Source of the DNA: Gehongia tenuis
GTDB lineage: Bacteria > Bacillota > Clostridia > Christensenellales > NSJ-53
Length of the DNA: 64,000 nt
Direction of reading: 5' to 3'
NCBI RefSeq assembly: GCF_014384795.1
Contig: NZ_JACRSR010000005.1
Coordinates: 1 to 64,000 of the forward strand
A program made the translations under genes and the position numbers. Numbering within the stretch: position 1 is the stretch's first letter; each line of letters starts with the position of its first letter. The notes under the pieces are model-generated. The model did not search any database, was not told the DNA's origin, and worked only from the letters and a program-made list of their open reading frames with translations. Positions 39,194-48,494 of the stretch are shown here, piece after piece.

Positions 39194-40393
39194 TTACCGC
39201 CCCTCTCCATTCGGTTCCCGGATGTTATAGGTCCGGTTTACCTTGGATTCGATTTCCACGCGGATGGGAATTGCTCCGAAGGTTTCATTCCAATCGTCTT
39301 TCATCTTCCTCCAGCGCAAGGGGTGCTGGGCCTCCAGCGCCTGTCCCGCGCCCAAAAAATCGGCCTTCAGATCCTGAGCACGGCCGATAAGCTCCTCCAG
39401 CTGTCCCTTGACCTGGTCGGATTGGAGCTTGGCCAGTTCCGATAAAAGGTCTTCAGTGAATTCGACCTGGGACTGAATTTCAGTGACATTCGTGGTGAAA
39501 TGGACTTCAAAGACGATTTCCCTGAGCTCCTCACCTTCAAAGACCGGTCTGACCTTGCAGGCGGACTCCAGCAATTCGAGGGCCACCCGATTGCCGTCCT
39601 CAAGTTCAACCTCCACGATGTGTTCATTCATCCTGTTGCGCAGGATGGCAACGCCATAGGAATCGGGGGTCTCAATCGTATCCACCAGCTTATCGTCCTT
39701 GATCACTCCATAACCTTTGATGACCACCACCGGTTTCCCATCCTCTTCTTCCAGAGCGAGGATGGGCACCACCCCGGCCGTGGAAGGGTTATCCAGCATG
39801 TTAACAAGACCGAGGAGATCCACGGGTGCGCCGGTGCTGAGGGCCTCAGCACTGGTAATCAGGGCCTGCAGCTGATCGGCCAGAACCGAATCGCTTTCCT
39901 TGGTTTTATTCATCAATTCCTCGGCACTTATCCCCTCCGCCACAAAGACGTTGGAATTCAGTCTAAGCTCGTTGTTCCGTGCCAAAGCATCGATATATTT
40001 GGCAATGCCCTCCCGGGCTGCGTCCTCACCAAAGATAATAAATCCCATGTGGCCCCAAAAGATGGTATAATCCACACCAAACTGCATCTCGTTCATGCCA
40101 TTGGCCACGGTGGCCGCCTCCCGGCTCATCACCACCACGTTGCCCGTGCCGCCTCCGCCTCCACCGCCTTCTCCTTTGCTCGAGGTTTCCGATTCCGTCG
40201 TGCCGCCCAGCTTATCAATGGAAGCCGTGATGCGGATATTGCCCGCATTTTCACTGCCCTGATCCAGACCCAGGGCCCGAACCATTTCAATTTCATTGAT
40301 CTCCCGGCGCACAGGCAGTATTCGAGAGCTGCCGCAGCCGGTCAATACGCATCCCAGTATCAGGGTTACAGCCAGCGCTATCCAACGTTTCAT
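39194..40393 (-). CDS. gerC: Ger(x)C-family germinant receptor C subunit lipoprotein
   Basis: A 399-residue lipoprotein with signal peptide ending LTGC (Cys20). It follows the GerAC pattern: EINEIEMVRALGLDQG at about 36, the EGISAEELMNKTKESD loop, GVIKDDKLVDTIETPDSYGVAILRN and VEFTEDLLSELAKLQSD near the end. A glycine-rich insert (GEGGGGGGG about residue 77) is an oddity. The protein sits on the outer face of the spore inner membrane. The start is ATG 40393, 11 bases after gerA. Confidence 0.92.
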   Translation of the reverse strand: MKRWIALAVTLILGCVLTGCGSSRILPVRREINEIEMVRALGLDQGSENAGNIRITASIDKLGGTTESETSSKGEGGGGGGGTGNVVVMSREAATVANGMNEMQFGVDYTIFWGHMGFIIFGEDAAREGIAKYIDALARNNELRLNSNVFVAEGISAEELMNKTKESDSVLADQLQALITSAEALSTGAPVDLLGLVNMLDNPSTAGVVPILALEEEDGKPVVVIKGYGVIKDDKLVDTIETPDSYGVAILRNRMNEHIVEVELEDGNRVALELLESACKVRPVFEGEELREIVFEVHFTTNVTEIQSQVEFTEDLLSELAKLQSDQVKGQLEELIGRAQDLKADFLGAGQALEAQHPLRWRKMKDDWNETFGAIPIRVEIESKVNRTYNIREPNGEGR

Positions 40394-40404
40394 GGGTCCG
40401 CCTC

Positions 40405-41895
40405 CTATTTTTGTTTGCGTTTATCCTGCGCGTTGAAGGCCCTTGGCCTGAACTTCTGCATCCATATGGGAAGCCGGATCATGGTATCCGGAATGATCTC
40501 CTCGCTGTTGGCCGCTACATAGGGCGAAAGGTAGGGCACGCCAAAGGACTCTACAGTACAAAGGATATAGAACAGCACCAAAACGCCGAAGAACAGCAGC
40601 ATCAGCCCCCCCAGGGAAGCGAGGACCACAAAGATAAATCTCCAAAGGCGAAGGGCATTGGTAAAATCCTGGTTGGGAATGACGAAGCTTGTGATAGCGG
40701 TGGTGGCAATCACGATCACCATGGCCGGCGAAACGATCTGGGCGTCCACCGCTGCCTGACCCACAATGAGCGCACCCACAATGGATACCGTCTGCCCCAT
40801 GTTCTGCGGCAGCCGAAGCCCAGCTTCCATCAGCATATCGAAGGCAAGCAGCATCAAGATCACTTCGGCAAAGGATGGAAAGGGCACCCCCATTTTGCTT
40901 TTCATGATGGATATGGCCAGTTCCGTTGGGATCATCTCCTGATGGAAGGTGGTCAGCGCGATGTAAAACGCGGGAAAAAGCAGCGTTACAAAGATGGCCA
41001 AATAGCGCAGCAGGATGATCATGCTGGCAATCCAGAAATTGTTGGCGTAATCCTCGGGGGCCCGAATGAATTGGGTCATGGTACCGGGCACGATAAAGGC
41101 CGTGGGCAGCTCATCGATGATGATGCCCACCTGCCCATCCAGAAGTTTGCCGCAGAAGTTGTCCGGCCGCTCGGTGATCATCACCTGGGGAAAGGGCAGA
41201 TATTTGTGCTCCACAATGTTTTCCTCAATCACTGCCGTGGTAAGCACGCCGTCCACGTCGATGGCGGCCAGGCGCTCCCGCACCGTCTGCACCAGTTTGG
41301 GATTGGTCAGTCCTTCGATGTAACAGATAACCAGGGAGGTATGGGTGCGCTGGCCAATCTTGCCCGCCTCCAATCTGAGGTTGGGCGATTGAATCTTGCG
41401 GCGAATCTGCACCGTGTTGCTGCGAATGGATTCCACGAATCCGCTTTTGGAGCCCTTGAGCACATTTTCATCGGAGGGCTGCTCCACCGACCGGGTGGGA
41501 AAGCTTCGGGCCTCAAAGGTCAGTACCTCGTCCGTCACCTTCTCCAGAAAAAGAGCCATGGAACCGCCGAGCACATCCGTCAAAATATCGTCCATGGTGT
41601 TGCGGCGTTTAGCAAAGGTATGATACACAGCCCCCTCCATCATGGCCGTGAAAAGCTCGTGTGGATCCTTTATCTCATCGAAGACCAGCTCCTGCTGAAA
41701 AGGCTTCAGCACCGATTCGCTGAGCGCCTGATAGTTCACCAGGCCGTCTACAAAACAGATATGGGCCTTGAAACGGGGATCTCCGGAGACATTGATCTCC
41801 CGGATCACCACGTCCTGATTGTTGGCGCCCAAAATATCGATAAACGCCTGAAACGTCAGTTTCTCCTGTTCCTTTGATTTTCCAAACCAAGCCAT
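40405..41895 (-). CDS. gerA: GerAA-family germinant receptor A subunit
   Basis: A 496-residue protein. A hydrophilic N-terminal half (about 1-250) contains the GerA hallmarks LVICYIEGLTNPKLVQTVRERL and YLPFPQVMITERPDNFCGKLLDGQVGIIIDELPTAFIVPGTM. Five or so membrane helices follow (about 290-455), with SFAEVILMLLAFDMLMEAGLRLP, a highly conserved stretch. GerA proteins multimerise into ion channels that open when germinant binds. ATG 41895 heads the operon. Confidence 0.94.
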   Translation of the reverse strand: MAWFGKSKEQEKLTFQAFIDILGANNQDVVIREINVSGDPRFKAHICFVDGLVNYQALSESVLKPFQQELVFDEIKDPHELFTAMMEGAVYHTFAKRRNTMDDILTDVLGGSMALFLEKVTDEVLTFEARSFPTRSVEQPSDENVLKGSKSGFVESIRSNTVQIRRKIQSPNLRLEAGKIGQRTHTSLVICYIEGLTNPKLVQTVRERLAAIDVDGVLTTAVIEENIVEHKYLPFPQVMITERPDNFCGKLLDGQVGIIIDELPTAFIVPGTMTQFIRAPEDYANNFWIASMIILLRYLAIFVTLLFPAFYIALTTFHQEMIPTELAISIMKSKMGVPFPSFAEVILMLLAFDMLMEAGLRLPQNMGQTVSIVGALIVGQAAVDAQIVSPAMVIVIATTAITSFVIPNQDFTNALRLWRFIFVVLASLGGLMLLFFGVLVLFYILCTVESFGVPYLSPYVAANSEEIIPDTMIRLPIWMQKFRPRAFNAQDKRKQK

Positions 41896-41975
41896 ACTAA
41901 CCCTCCATTTCTCCTATTTTGAACCTACGCCGGAAATTTATACTGGTGCGAAATTGCTATTCTACAAATATTACA

Positions 41976-42004
41976 TTGACACACATAGTACATTGCGGTA
42001 TAAT
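41976..42004 (+). promoter_or_regulatory. padR promoter
   Basis: TTGACA (41976-41981), a 17-base spacer and TATAAT (41999-42004), 22 bases before the ATG at 42026. It is a perfect sigma-A consensus. Confidence 0.9.
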
Positions 42005-42025
42005 GCACCTGAGCGAGGTGAAATT

Positions 42026-42355
42026 ATGGATGGCATCAGCAGCGATCTCATACGCGGCCATATTGACACCATTATTCTGCGGGTCCTGATGGATGAAGAC
42101 AACTACGGCTATGAGATCATCAAAGCGATCCGCCTTTTGAGCGATGGGCAGTATGAGCTCAAGGAGCCCTCCTTGTATACCAGCCTCAAACGGCTGGAAA
42201 AACAGGGGCTCATCGAAAGCTATTGGGGCGACGAGAGCCAGGGGGGCCGGCGAAAATACTATCGGATTACGCCATCGGGAAGAATTCTTTTTGCAAAGGC
42301 TTTGGAGGAATGGCAAACAGCCCGGGCGTTAATCAGCCGCTTAATTGAAAGATGA
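42026..42355 (+). CDS. PadR-family transcriptional regulator
   Basis: A 109-residue winged-helix repressor of the PadR-like s1/s2 group. The signatures are IILRVLMDEDNYGYEIIKAI, LKEPSLYTSLKRLEKQGLIESYW and GGRRKYYRITPSGRILFAKA. GAGGTGAAATT precedes ATG 42026. It is the first gene of an operon with a HAAS-domain membrane protein and a DUF4825 protein, and probably represses its own promoter. Confidence 0.92.
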   Translation: MDGISSDLIRGHIDTIILRVLMDEDNYGYEIIKAIRLLSDGQYELKEPSLYTSLKRLEKQGLIESYWGDESQGGRRKYYRITPSGRILFAKALEEWQTARALISRLIER

Positions 42356-42365
42356 GGTGAAGGAC

Positions 42366-43037
42366 ATGGATCCATTGCAGAAATATGTGGCACATCTATT
42401 TTCAGATTATGGAGACTCCCCGAGGATCAGGGATCTTAAGGAGGAGGTGCTCAGCAATCTTCGGGCCAAGTTGGAGGACCTGGTTGCGGAAGGGATTGAT
42501 CCGGACGCAGCGCTGGCCGAGGCCAAAGCCAGCATCACATCGGTGGCCGATCTTGTGGAGGACGAGATCAAAGTGCGTATCTGGCCCTTTCGTATGGAAT
42601 TGACGCAGACCCTGCTCATGTATACATTGATCGCCTGGATCGCGTCCATACCCTTGGCCGTAATGCGGACGGGCTCATTTATAGGATTCGTTCTCATCTG
42701 CCTATCCCTGGTGCTGGCCGTGCTCTATTTCATTTTCAGGAGCAGAAATGTAAGCGCTTATTCAGCCAATACTTCGACTATTCAGCTTAAGACCATGCTT
42801 CGAATTCAAAAATGGACCTGGCGGATATGGGGACTGTTTATTGCCGCAGTATTTCTCACTGTGATCGCCACCCGATTCGTCAGCAGTCTCTGGTTCGGCT
42901 ATCCCATCGTCATTGATGGCCCCTATCAGGCCGCACTGCTTGCAGCCGATTTCATTCTGCCCTGCTTCACCATCATCATTCCTCTGGGGGTGCGGGCAGC
43001 GGTTCGATTTCTTTATAGATATGAGGTGAGCCCATGA
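42366..43037 (+). CDS. Permease-prefix/HAAS-domain membrane protein
   Basis: A 223-residue protein. The N-terminal 70 residues (MDPLQKYVAHLFSDYGDSPRIRDLKEEVLSNLRAKLEDLVAEGIDPDAALAEAKASITSVADLVEDE) match the HAAS/permease-prefix domain that habitually follows padR genes. About four membrane helices follow. Such proteins are thought to sense or pass signals at the membrane with their PadR partner. GAGGTGAAGGAC precedes ATG 42366, 11 bases after padR stops. The exact function is unknown. Confidence 0.8.
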   Translation: MDPLQKYVAHLFSDYGDSPRIRDLKEEVLSNLRAKLEDLVAEGIDPDAALAEAKASITSVADLVEDEIKVRIWPFRMELTQTLLMYTLIAWIASIPLAVMRTGSFIGFVLICLSLVLAVLYFIFRSRNVSAYSANTSTIQLKTMLRIQKWTWRIWGLFIAAVFLTVIATRFVSSLWFGYPIVIDGPYQAALLAADFILPCFTIIIPLGVRAAVRFLYRYEVSP

Positions 43038-43600
43038 CCGTTCAGCAAAGAAACCGTGTGATCATTCTTTTGGCCGCGGCGGCCATTCTTTTAACCGCCA
43101 TCGTCTATGCCTATATAATCCCCGCCCAGGACGCCCGTACCGAAGCTTATAATAAGGCGCAAAAGGACCCTTTGACCCATGATCTCGGCTCCATCCTGCC
43201 CTACAAAAGTGACTATATGGGGGATGCGCCCAATATCAGCCAATTGCTCTACCGCCTTCCCCTTGCCGATGTCCCCGTCAGCCTTGAACTCGATTCCGAG
43301 CATCTTTGGGTCCAGGTTCACTATGAAGCTTCCTCGTCGGACTATAAGGAAGAAAAGCTCCACCAGGCCTTGGTCTACAATGCAGCCGCCATCTTCTCAT
43401 TGATCCGCAATGTCAACGGCGTGGAGTTTTCCTTCAGTGATGTTACCTATCGGGTGGCCCGCATGGACCTTATGCGCAACTGGGATATTTCCTCCGAAGA
43501 GCTTCTGGACCCGGAAACGTGGAAAAACCAGCTTCAAGATCGATTGAAACGGCCCGGATTTCTTCAAAATTGTATGGACTGTTTCGAAATCAAAGAATAA
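43034..43600 (+). CDS. DUF4825-containing anchored protein
   Basis: A 188-residue protein with an N-terminal membrane helix (VIILLAAAAILLTAIVYAYI, about residues 9-28) and an extracellular domain containing LPYKSDYMGDAPNISQLLYRLPLADVPVSLELDSEHLWVQVHY, the DUF4825 pattern (short strand, YxGD, then a beta-rich section). It overlaps the HAAS gene by four bases. In other Firmicutes DUF4825 occurs with BlaR/anti-sigma-like sensors. Here it likely forms an envelope module with the HAAS protein. Function is unknown. Confidence 0.75.
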   Translation: MTVQQRNRVIILLAAAAILLTAIVYAYIIPAQDARTEAYNKAQKDPLTHDLGSILPYKSDYMGDAPNISQLLYRLPLADVPVSLELDSEHLWVQVHYEASSSDYKEEKLHQALVYNAAAIFSLIRNVNGVEFSFSDVTYRVARMDLMRNWDISSEELLDPETWKNQLQDRLKRPGFLQNCMDCFEIKE

Positions 43601-43604
43601 AAGG

Positions 43605-43633
43605 AAAGAGCCGGCTGGGCCGGCTCTTTTTTT
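43605..43633 (+). terminator. Terminator between convergent operons
   Basis: GAGCCGGC-TGG-GCCGGCTC with seven T after it, ending the padR operon. Its A-rich left side may also help stop the leftward operon. Confidence 0.9.
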
Positions 43634-44084
43634 ATACCGTCATAATATAAAACTTCTCTTCACTTTGGGCATGGGTGACTTGGCCTGTGACCGAAAACCC
43701 CGCTTTTAGATAGACCTTCACCGCTCTTTGATTGAAAGCTGCCACCGACAGGCGAAACTTATCCTGCCCAAAGGCCTTGCGTCCGTACTCCATACACATG
43801 GATACAAAGAATGGACCCAGACCTTTTCCGCACAGATCGGGCCGCAATCCGAGGCCGATGTCCAGATGGTCGCTGGTGTACTCAAAATTTTCTGCGGTGG
43901 GAATCCGGCCATCCTGACCGAAGGAAAAGTGACCCGCGATCCGGCCATCGCTGTCCAGCCAAACAAAGGCCGTACCGTCCAGCGGTGCCCTTCTTTGCGG
44001 CGCGTTGTAGACGGCATAGATCCCATCGTACCGCCACCGGGCTATGACCTTCGCATGTTTCTGCAGCATGGGCACGATGGGCAC
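43632..44084 (-). CDS. GNAT-family N-acetyltransferase
   Basis: A 150-residue acetyltransferase. The acetyl-CoA loop is LGLRPDLCGKGLGPFF (Q/RxxGxG/A type), followed by FRLSVAAFNQRAVKVYLKAGF, the typical motif B. The substrate is unknown. The preferred start is GTG 44084, five bases after AGGAGG. A GTG at 44090 overlaps the ribosome site. It follows the tetR gene by nine bases and may act on the same compound that the TetR senses. Confidence 0.85.
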   Translation of the reverse strand: MPIVPMLQKHAKVIARWRYDGIYAVYNAPQRRAPLDGTAFVWLDSDGRIAGHFSFGQDGRIPTAENFEYTSDHLDIGLGLRPDLCGKGLGPFFVSMCMEYGRKAFGQDKFRLSVAAFNQRAVKVYLKAGFSVTGQVTHAQSEEKFYIMTV

Positions 44085-44093
44085 GCGCACCTC

Positions 44094-44720
44094 CTACTGC
44101 GGCGCCAGCAGCATAACCATGAGAGAATTCATGTAGGCATCCACAAATTCATGAATATTGCCGCCGCCACCCACAGGGAACAACACTTTAAATCGATCCG
44201 ACATCTGGGCTTCCAGCAAACCGCCCATCATGCCGAAGGCCGCCGATGGGATGAGGCTGCACATGGCCGCAAGATAGCGGTGGAACAGTATTGCAGGATT
44301 CTCAATGCCCGTTTCTTCCCGGATCATCCTCATGCAAAAGATAGGGGTGGGACCGTCGATGGCATCCCACAGCATGTTCACTGAAAGTTCATCCTGCTTG
44401 CCCAAGATGGAGTACAAAAACCTTGCCACACCAGGACTTGCGATCAGGTAATCCATAAAATTTTTCAACAGTGCTTCCAGTTTCTCCCGGGGAGAAACGT
44501 CCAGCTTATCCGCCTCCGCCGTCATGCTGACCAGGGAATCCATGATATAGGCCTGAATATCCTTGACCAGATTTTCTTTGTTCCTATAATAGTAGTTCAC
44601 TGCGGAAATGTTCATGTTGGCCTCCTGGGCCAACTGGCGAATCGTCACATTTCCGGTCTTCTCAAAGAGCTCCAATGCCTTTTGAAAAAGCAGCCTGCGC
44701 TTTTCTTCATAACCATCCAT
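44094..44720 (-). CDS. TetR-family regulator
   Basis: A 208-residue TetR-type repressor. The N-terminal HTH is EKTGNVTIRQLAQEANMNISAVNYYYRNKENLVKDIQAY (about residues 19-57), and the C-terminal domain is the ligand pocket. It is third in an operon with an MMPL transporter, a heptad-repeat protein and an acetyltransferase. The palindrome in the operon's leader (48495-48512) is its likely operator. AAAGGGTAGG precedes ATG 44720. Confidence 0.9.
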   Translation of the reverse strand: MDGYEEKRRLLFQKALELFEKTGNVTIRQLAQEANMNISAVNYYYRNKENLVKDIQAYIMDSLVSMTAEADKLDVSPREKLEALLKNFMDYLIASPGVARFLYSILGKQDELSVNMLWDAIDGPTPIFCMRMIREETGIENPAILFHRYLAAMCSLIPSAAFGMMGGLLEAQMSDRFKVLFPVGGGGNIHEFVDAYMNSLMVMLLAPQ

Positions 44721-44741
44721 TGCAAACCTACCCTTTTTATT

Positions 44742-46385
44742 TTACTTAAACAGATCGACAAGCCGTCCCCAAAAGCTGGTGGGCGCCTTCTCCTCTTCCT
44801 CCGGTTCCACCTGTGCTTCAGCCTTTTGAATGCTCCCGGTGCGCATCACAAACTGTACGCTGGACACCCTGCCTCGCTCATCCACAAAGGATACGGGCTT
44901 TACGTCGTTCCCACCGTTCAACAGCTCATCCACGGTTTGTGTGCCCTCATCCACTCCGTCCTTCATTTCCTTTTGGCCGTCGATCAGCTTTTGGACTTCA
45001 TCCGGCAAGGATGCTGCACCGCTGTTTAAACTGGCCAGGCCGTCTCGGAGCGTGCCGAGCGCACTGTAGACCTTCTCATTGCCCTTTCGCATTCGGTCAA
45101 AGCCATCCAGCAGGGCGGGCGCACCCTGGGCCAACTGGTCCATGCCGCTGGCAAACTCCTGATATTGACCGGCCGCCTGCCCGACTCCACCGGTATACTC
45201 TCCAAGACCGCTGTTGAGATCGCTGAGCCCGGATTGGGCGCTACCAAGAGCACCATTCTGATCCAGAATGATTTGGGCAAGCTGCCCAAGCTGTGCCTCA
45301 CCGGGATCGGCGCTGCCCGCAAGACCAGCCAGTTGCTGAATCTGGGCAAGCTGTGCCTCGTCGAGAGAGGCTTGAGACAAACCATCGGCCAGGTCCCGAT
45401 AGCCGCCGAGCAACGTATCACCTTGATCTGAAAGGGCTTTCAGTCCATCGTTAACAGCCTGGGAACCGTTATTCATCTTTTGAATATTGGCGATGAAATC
45501 AACGAGCCTCTGGCGAAAATCATTCTGGCCCTGTTTCAGGCCGGACGTTCCGCTTTCCAACCGGTCCAAACCGCTCTTGGCCTCACTGATGCCGCCCGCC
45601 AGTTGACTCAAGCCGTCCCGAAGCTGACTGGTGCCGGAGATCATCTCCTCCAAACCGCCGGAGAGGTCATTGAAGTTTTTCACCAGCTCGTCGCTGTCAA
45701 AAGAGGCGGCCATATCGGAAGAAATAGCGGTGATTTGCATGGCATCCATTTCAAAGTCATGGGCATCCATGGTGATGTCAAAGCTTCCAGAACCGCCGGC
45801 CAACACGGCATAGGAAAGCGTTTGAGTGCCGCCTGCAATGGCGGAGGTGGCGCCGGGAGCGTCCACCGCCGAGACCCGGTCCAGCTTCAGCGGTACGGAA
45901 AGCTGCACCATAAAGGACTTGAAGTATTCCCCCGCATCCTCCCGCGGGATCACTTCCAAATGAATACCCACCTTGCCACTGGCGCCGGCCAGTTCCTCCG
46001 CAGATAGGCTCTCCCCATCTAAAGTATAGGCGATTTTTACCTCCCAAGGCAAGACCTTATTGGGAAGGCTTCCTTGATAATAGAATCGGTCCTGTCCCTG
46101 GGACAAGTCCCAGATAACTGTGCCATCCTCCACCACGGGCTGAGTACCGTCGCTGAGATTCTTGATCTCACCATAGGTACCATAATCCACATATTTCCCT
46201 GGGTTCTTGGCTTCAAAGGCCTGAACGGCATTGATTTGATCCACAGACCCATCGTTTTTTAAGTTAACATAAATCGTTTCATCCTTGGTCACGGCATCCT
46301 CGCCGGCGGCCTGAACCGTGCCCGTCAAAACGAAACCCATCAACAGCGCCGACAGCGTCGCCGTCCACTTCATCCATTTTTTCAT
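44742..46385 (-). CDS. Secreted LxxG-heptad repeat protein (YhgE/Pip-associated type)
   Basis: A 547-residue protein with a signal peptide ending at GTVQAAGED. A mainly beta N-terminal part (about 30-210) is followed by a long helical region (about 215-475) built of X-X-X-Leu-X-X-Gly heptads such as DGLSQLAGGISEAKSGLDRLESG, like the extracellular part of YhgE/Pip/Esa-type proteins. A short acidic linker and the C-terminal FWGRLVDLF follow. Its stop-start overlap with the MMPL gene is ATGA. I infer an extracellular partner to that transporter, for example in lipid or glycan export. It has no membrane domains, unlike full YhgE. Confidence 0.75.
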   Translation of the reverse strand: MKKWMKWTATLSALLMGFVLTGTVQAAGEDAVTKDETIYVNLKNDGSVDQINAVQAFEAKNPGKYVDYGTYGEIKNLSDGTQPVVEDGTVIWDLSQGQDRFYYQGSLPNKVLPWEVKIAYTLDGESLSAEELAGASGKVGIHLEVIPREDAGEYFKSFMVQLSVPLKLDRVSAVDAPGATSAIAGGTQTLSYAVLAGGSGSFDITMDAHDFEMDAMQITAISSDMAASFDSDELVKNFNDLSGGLEEMISGTSQLRDGLSQLAGGISEAKSGLDRLESGTSGLKQGQNDFRQRLVDFIANIQKMNNGSQAVNDGLKALSDQGDTLLGGYRDLADGLSQASLDEAQLAQIQQLAGLAGSADPGEAQLGQLAQIILDQNGALGSAQSGLSDLNSGLGEYTGGVGQAAGQYQEFASGMDQLAQGAPALLDGFDRMRKGNEKVYSALGTLRDGLASLNSGAASLPDEVQKLIDGQKEMKDGVDEGTQTVDELLNGGNDVKPVSFVDERGRVSSVQFVMRTGSIQKAEAQVEPEEEEKAPTSFWGRLVDLFK

Positions 46386-48490
46386 CCCACATGCTCCTTC
46401 CCGGCCTTGATCCGGCTTTTCTTTCCTCGAAAAGTGGTCTTCATCACCACTTTATCCAGCAGCACCAACAGCTGAGGCAATAAGATGAGTACAAACAGTC
46501 CACTTAAAAAGGCTCCTCTGCCCAATAGCCAGCCCATTTGGGATACGCCCTGCACCTGGGAAACCGTACCCACCAGGACGCCGGCAATGGTTAAGATGAG
46601 ACAGGAGGTGAAAATGGAAGGCCCGGCCTGTCTCATGGCCTCCACCATGGCCTCCTTCTTGCTCAGCCGTTTCCGATGATCCAGATAATGATCGGTGAGC
46701 AGGATGGCGTAATCGATGGTCGCTCCCAACTGAATGGCGCTCACGATGAGATAGCCGATGAAATTCATAGGATCGCCCATGAAGTAAGGAACGGACATGT
46801 TCACCCAGATGGACAGCTCAATAACAAAGACCAGGATGATGGGCAGAGACAGAGACCGGAAGGCCAAAAGCAGGATCAGCAGAACCGCACCGATGGACAC
46901 ATAGGTAACGGTCACATAGTCCTTATCCACCACCGTCTTGATGTCCGAGACGCTCATGGATGAGCCGAGGACCAGCCCTTCATCGCCATAGATCTCGCTC
47001 ACCTTTGCATCAATGGCATCCACCGCAGCAAAGGCTTCCGTCGACTCCTCCGCCGTATTCAAAACAACCACCATACGGCTATAGTTTTCCGATTCAAACT
47101 GCTCCACCGCCGCGCTGGGCAGCATCTCCTGGGGCAGAGCGGGATCGGCCACCTTGACCAAAGCCTGCACCTCCCGCACGCCGGGTATGCTCTCAAGGGC
47201 GTCTGCCAAAGCCGCCTGTTTGGCCACATTTCCCTTGGGCACCAGCACCATCATCGGATTGTAGGCCCCAAAAGTTTCCTCAATCCTGATCTTGTCCTCC
47301 GCCGATGGGCTGCCCGGATTGGCGGCCACGGCTTCCTGGCCATACTGGAAGCTGTTGGAGGTTTGGGCTAAGAACACGGGCACCACCAGCAACAGCATAA
47401 TGACGGCTCCGTAGCGCAGCTTCACCGTCCACTTTCCCCAGCCGCCAAAGGGCGGCAGGAGATTGCGGTGCTGGGTCCTGAGGATGAGCTTATCAAAATA
47501 AAGGGCCAGCACCGGCAGCAACAGGAATACGCTGATCAAACTGAGGACGATGCCCTTGGCCAGAATGAGACCGAGATCGGCACCGAGTTCATAACGCATA
47601 AACAGGAAAGCGGCAAATCCAGCCACCGTCGTCAGCGCACTGGACGTCACCGAACGTACCGAACCCACGATGGCCCGTTTCATGGCCTCCTCCACATCGA
47701 TGCCCGTCTTTCGCTCCCGCGTGAAGCGGTGAAGCAGGAAGATGGCATAGTCCATGGAAATAGCAAACTGCAGCAGCGCCGCCGTGGAATTGGTGAGAAA
47801 GGATATGTTGCTGAAAAAGCAGTTGGTGCCCAGATTGATCACCACCGATATGCCAATGGTCATCAAAAAGATTACCGGCTCAAACCAGGAATGGGTGGCG
47901 AAGATGAGCACGACAAGAATAAGCGGTATCACCGCCAAGGTAAGCATCAGCGTTTGAGAATCGGAGGTTTGCAGCATCACCTTGTTAATGACGGAGGAAC
48001 CCGCTATGGCCGCATCCTCGCCCACGATGGTTCGGATCTCATCCAAAGCCTGATAGGTCCTGCTGCTGTAATCGTCCTCTTCAAATTCCAGCACAAGAAA
48101 GGCGGTTTTATCCTTATAATAATTTTCCACGGTGGATGGATCAAGGTACTCGAGCGGCTGATGGATGTCCACCAGATCATCCAGCCACATCACGCTTTTC
48201 ACACCATCAACCTGCTGAATGGTCTTCTTCAGCTGCAGCACATCGACGATCTCCACATTGGAGAGCATCACCTGTGCCGAACCGGCAAGACCGAATTCAT
48301 GCTCCACAATCTCCATGTTCCTCTTGGTTGCCGTGTCCTCCGGCAAATACAAGGACATGTCATAATTGACCTGGACCAGCGGCATTAAAAGCGCGCCGAT
48401 GACTGCCAATACCACGAACACGATAAGAATAAGCTTCTTATGCCCCACAATAAACGAAGCTAATCGTTCCACAGCATCACATCCCAACAC
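46382..48490 (-). CDS. MMPL/RND-family transporter
   Basis: A 702-residue transporter of the MMPL/SSD group with 12 membrane helices in two halves and two extracytoplasmic loops (about 35-190 and 385-540). Signature stretches are FAISMDYAIFLLHRFTRERKTG and LGATIDYAILLTDHYLDHRKRLSK, with the conserved Asp-Tyr pairs of the proton relay. Gram-positive relatives export lipids, siderophores or drugs. GTG 48490 is the start without a strong ribosome site (GTG at 48472 is an alternative). It is the first gene of the TetR-controlled operon. Confidence 0.85.
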   Translation of the reverse strand: MLGCDAVERLASFIVGHKKLILIVFVVLAVIGALLMPLVQVNYDMSLYLPEDTATKRNMEIVEHEFGLAGSAQVMLSNVEIVDVLQLKKTIQQVDGVKSVMWLDDLVDIHQPLEYLDPSTVENYYKDKTAFLVLEFEEDDYSSRTYQALDEIRTIVGEDAAIAGSSVINKVMLQTSDSQTLMLTLAVIPLILVVLIFATHSWFEPVIFLMTIGISVVINLGTNCFFSNISFLTNSTAALLQFAISMDYAIFLLHRFTRERKTGIDVEEAMKRAIVGSVRSVTSSALTTVAGFAAFLFMRYELGADLGLILAKGIVLSLISVFLLLPVLALYFDKLILRTQHRNLLPPFGGWGKWTVKLRYGAVIMLLLVVPVFLAQTSNSFQYGQEAVAANPGSPSAEDKIRIEETFGAYNPMMVLVPKGNVAKQAALADALESIPGVREVQALVKVADPALPQEMLPSAAVEQFESENYSRMVVVLNTAEESTEAFAAVDAIDAKVSEIYGDEGLVLGSSMSVSDIKTVVDKDYVTVTYVSIGAVLLILLLAFRSLSLPIILVFVIELSIWVNMSVPYFMGDPMNFIGYLIVSAIQLGATIDYAILLTDHYLDHRKRLSKKEAMVEAMRQAGPSIFTSCLILTIAGVLVGTVSQVQGVSQMGWLLGRGAFLSGLFVLILLPQLLVLLDKVVMKTTFRGKKSRIKAGKEHVG

Positions 48491-48494
48491 ATTT

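Noticed and set aside
40411..41877. A 488-codon plus-strand open frame opposite gerA
   Set aside because: The minus strand frame is a textbook GerAA protein in a ger operon. The plus-strand frame is GC-driven.
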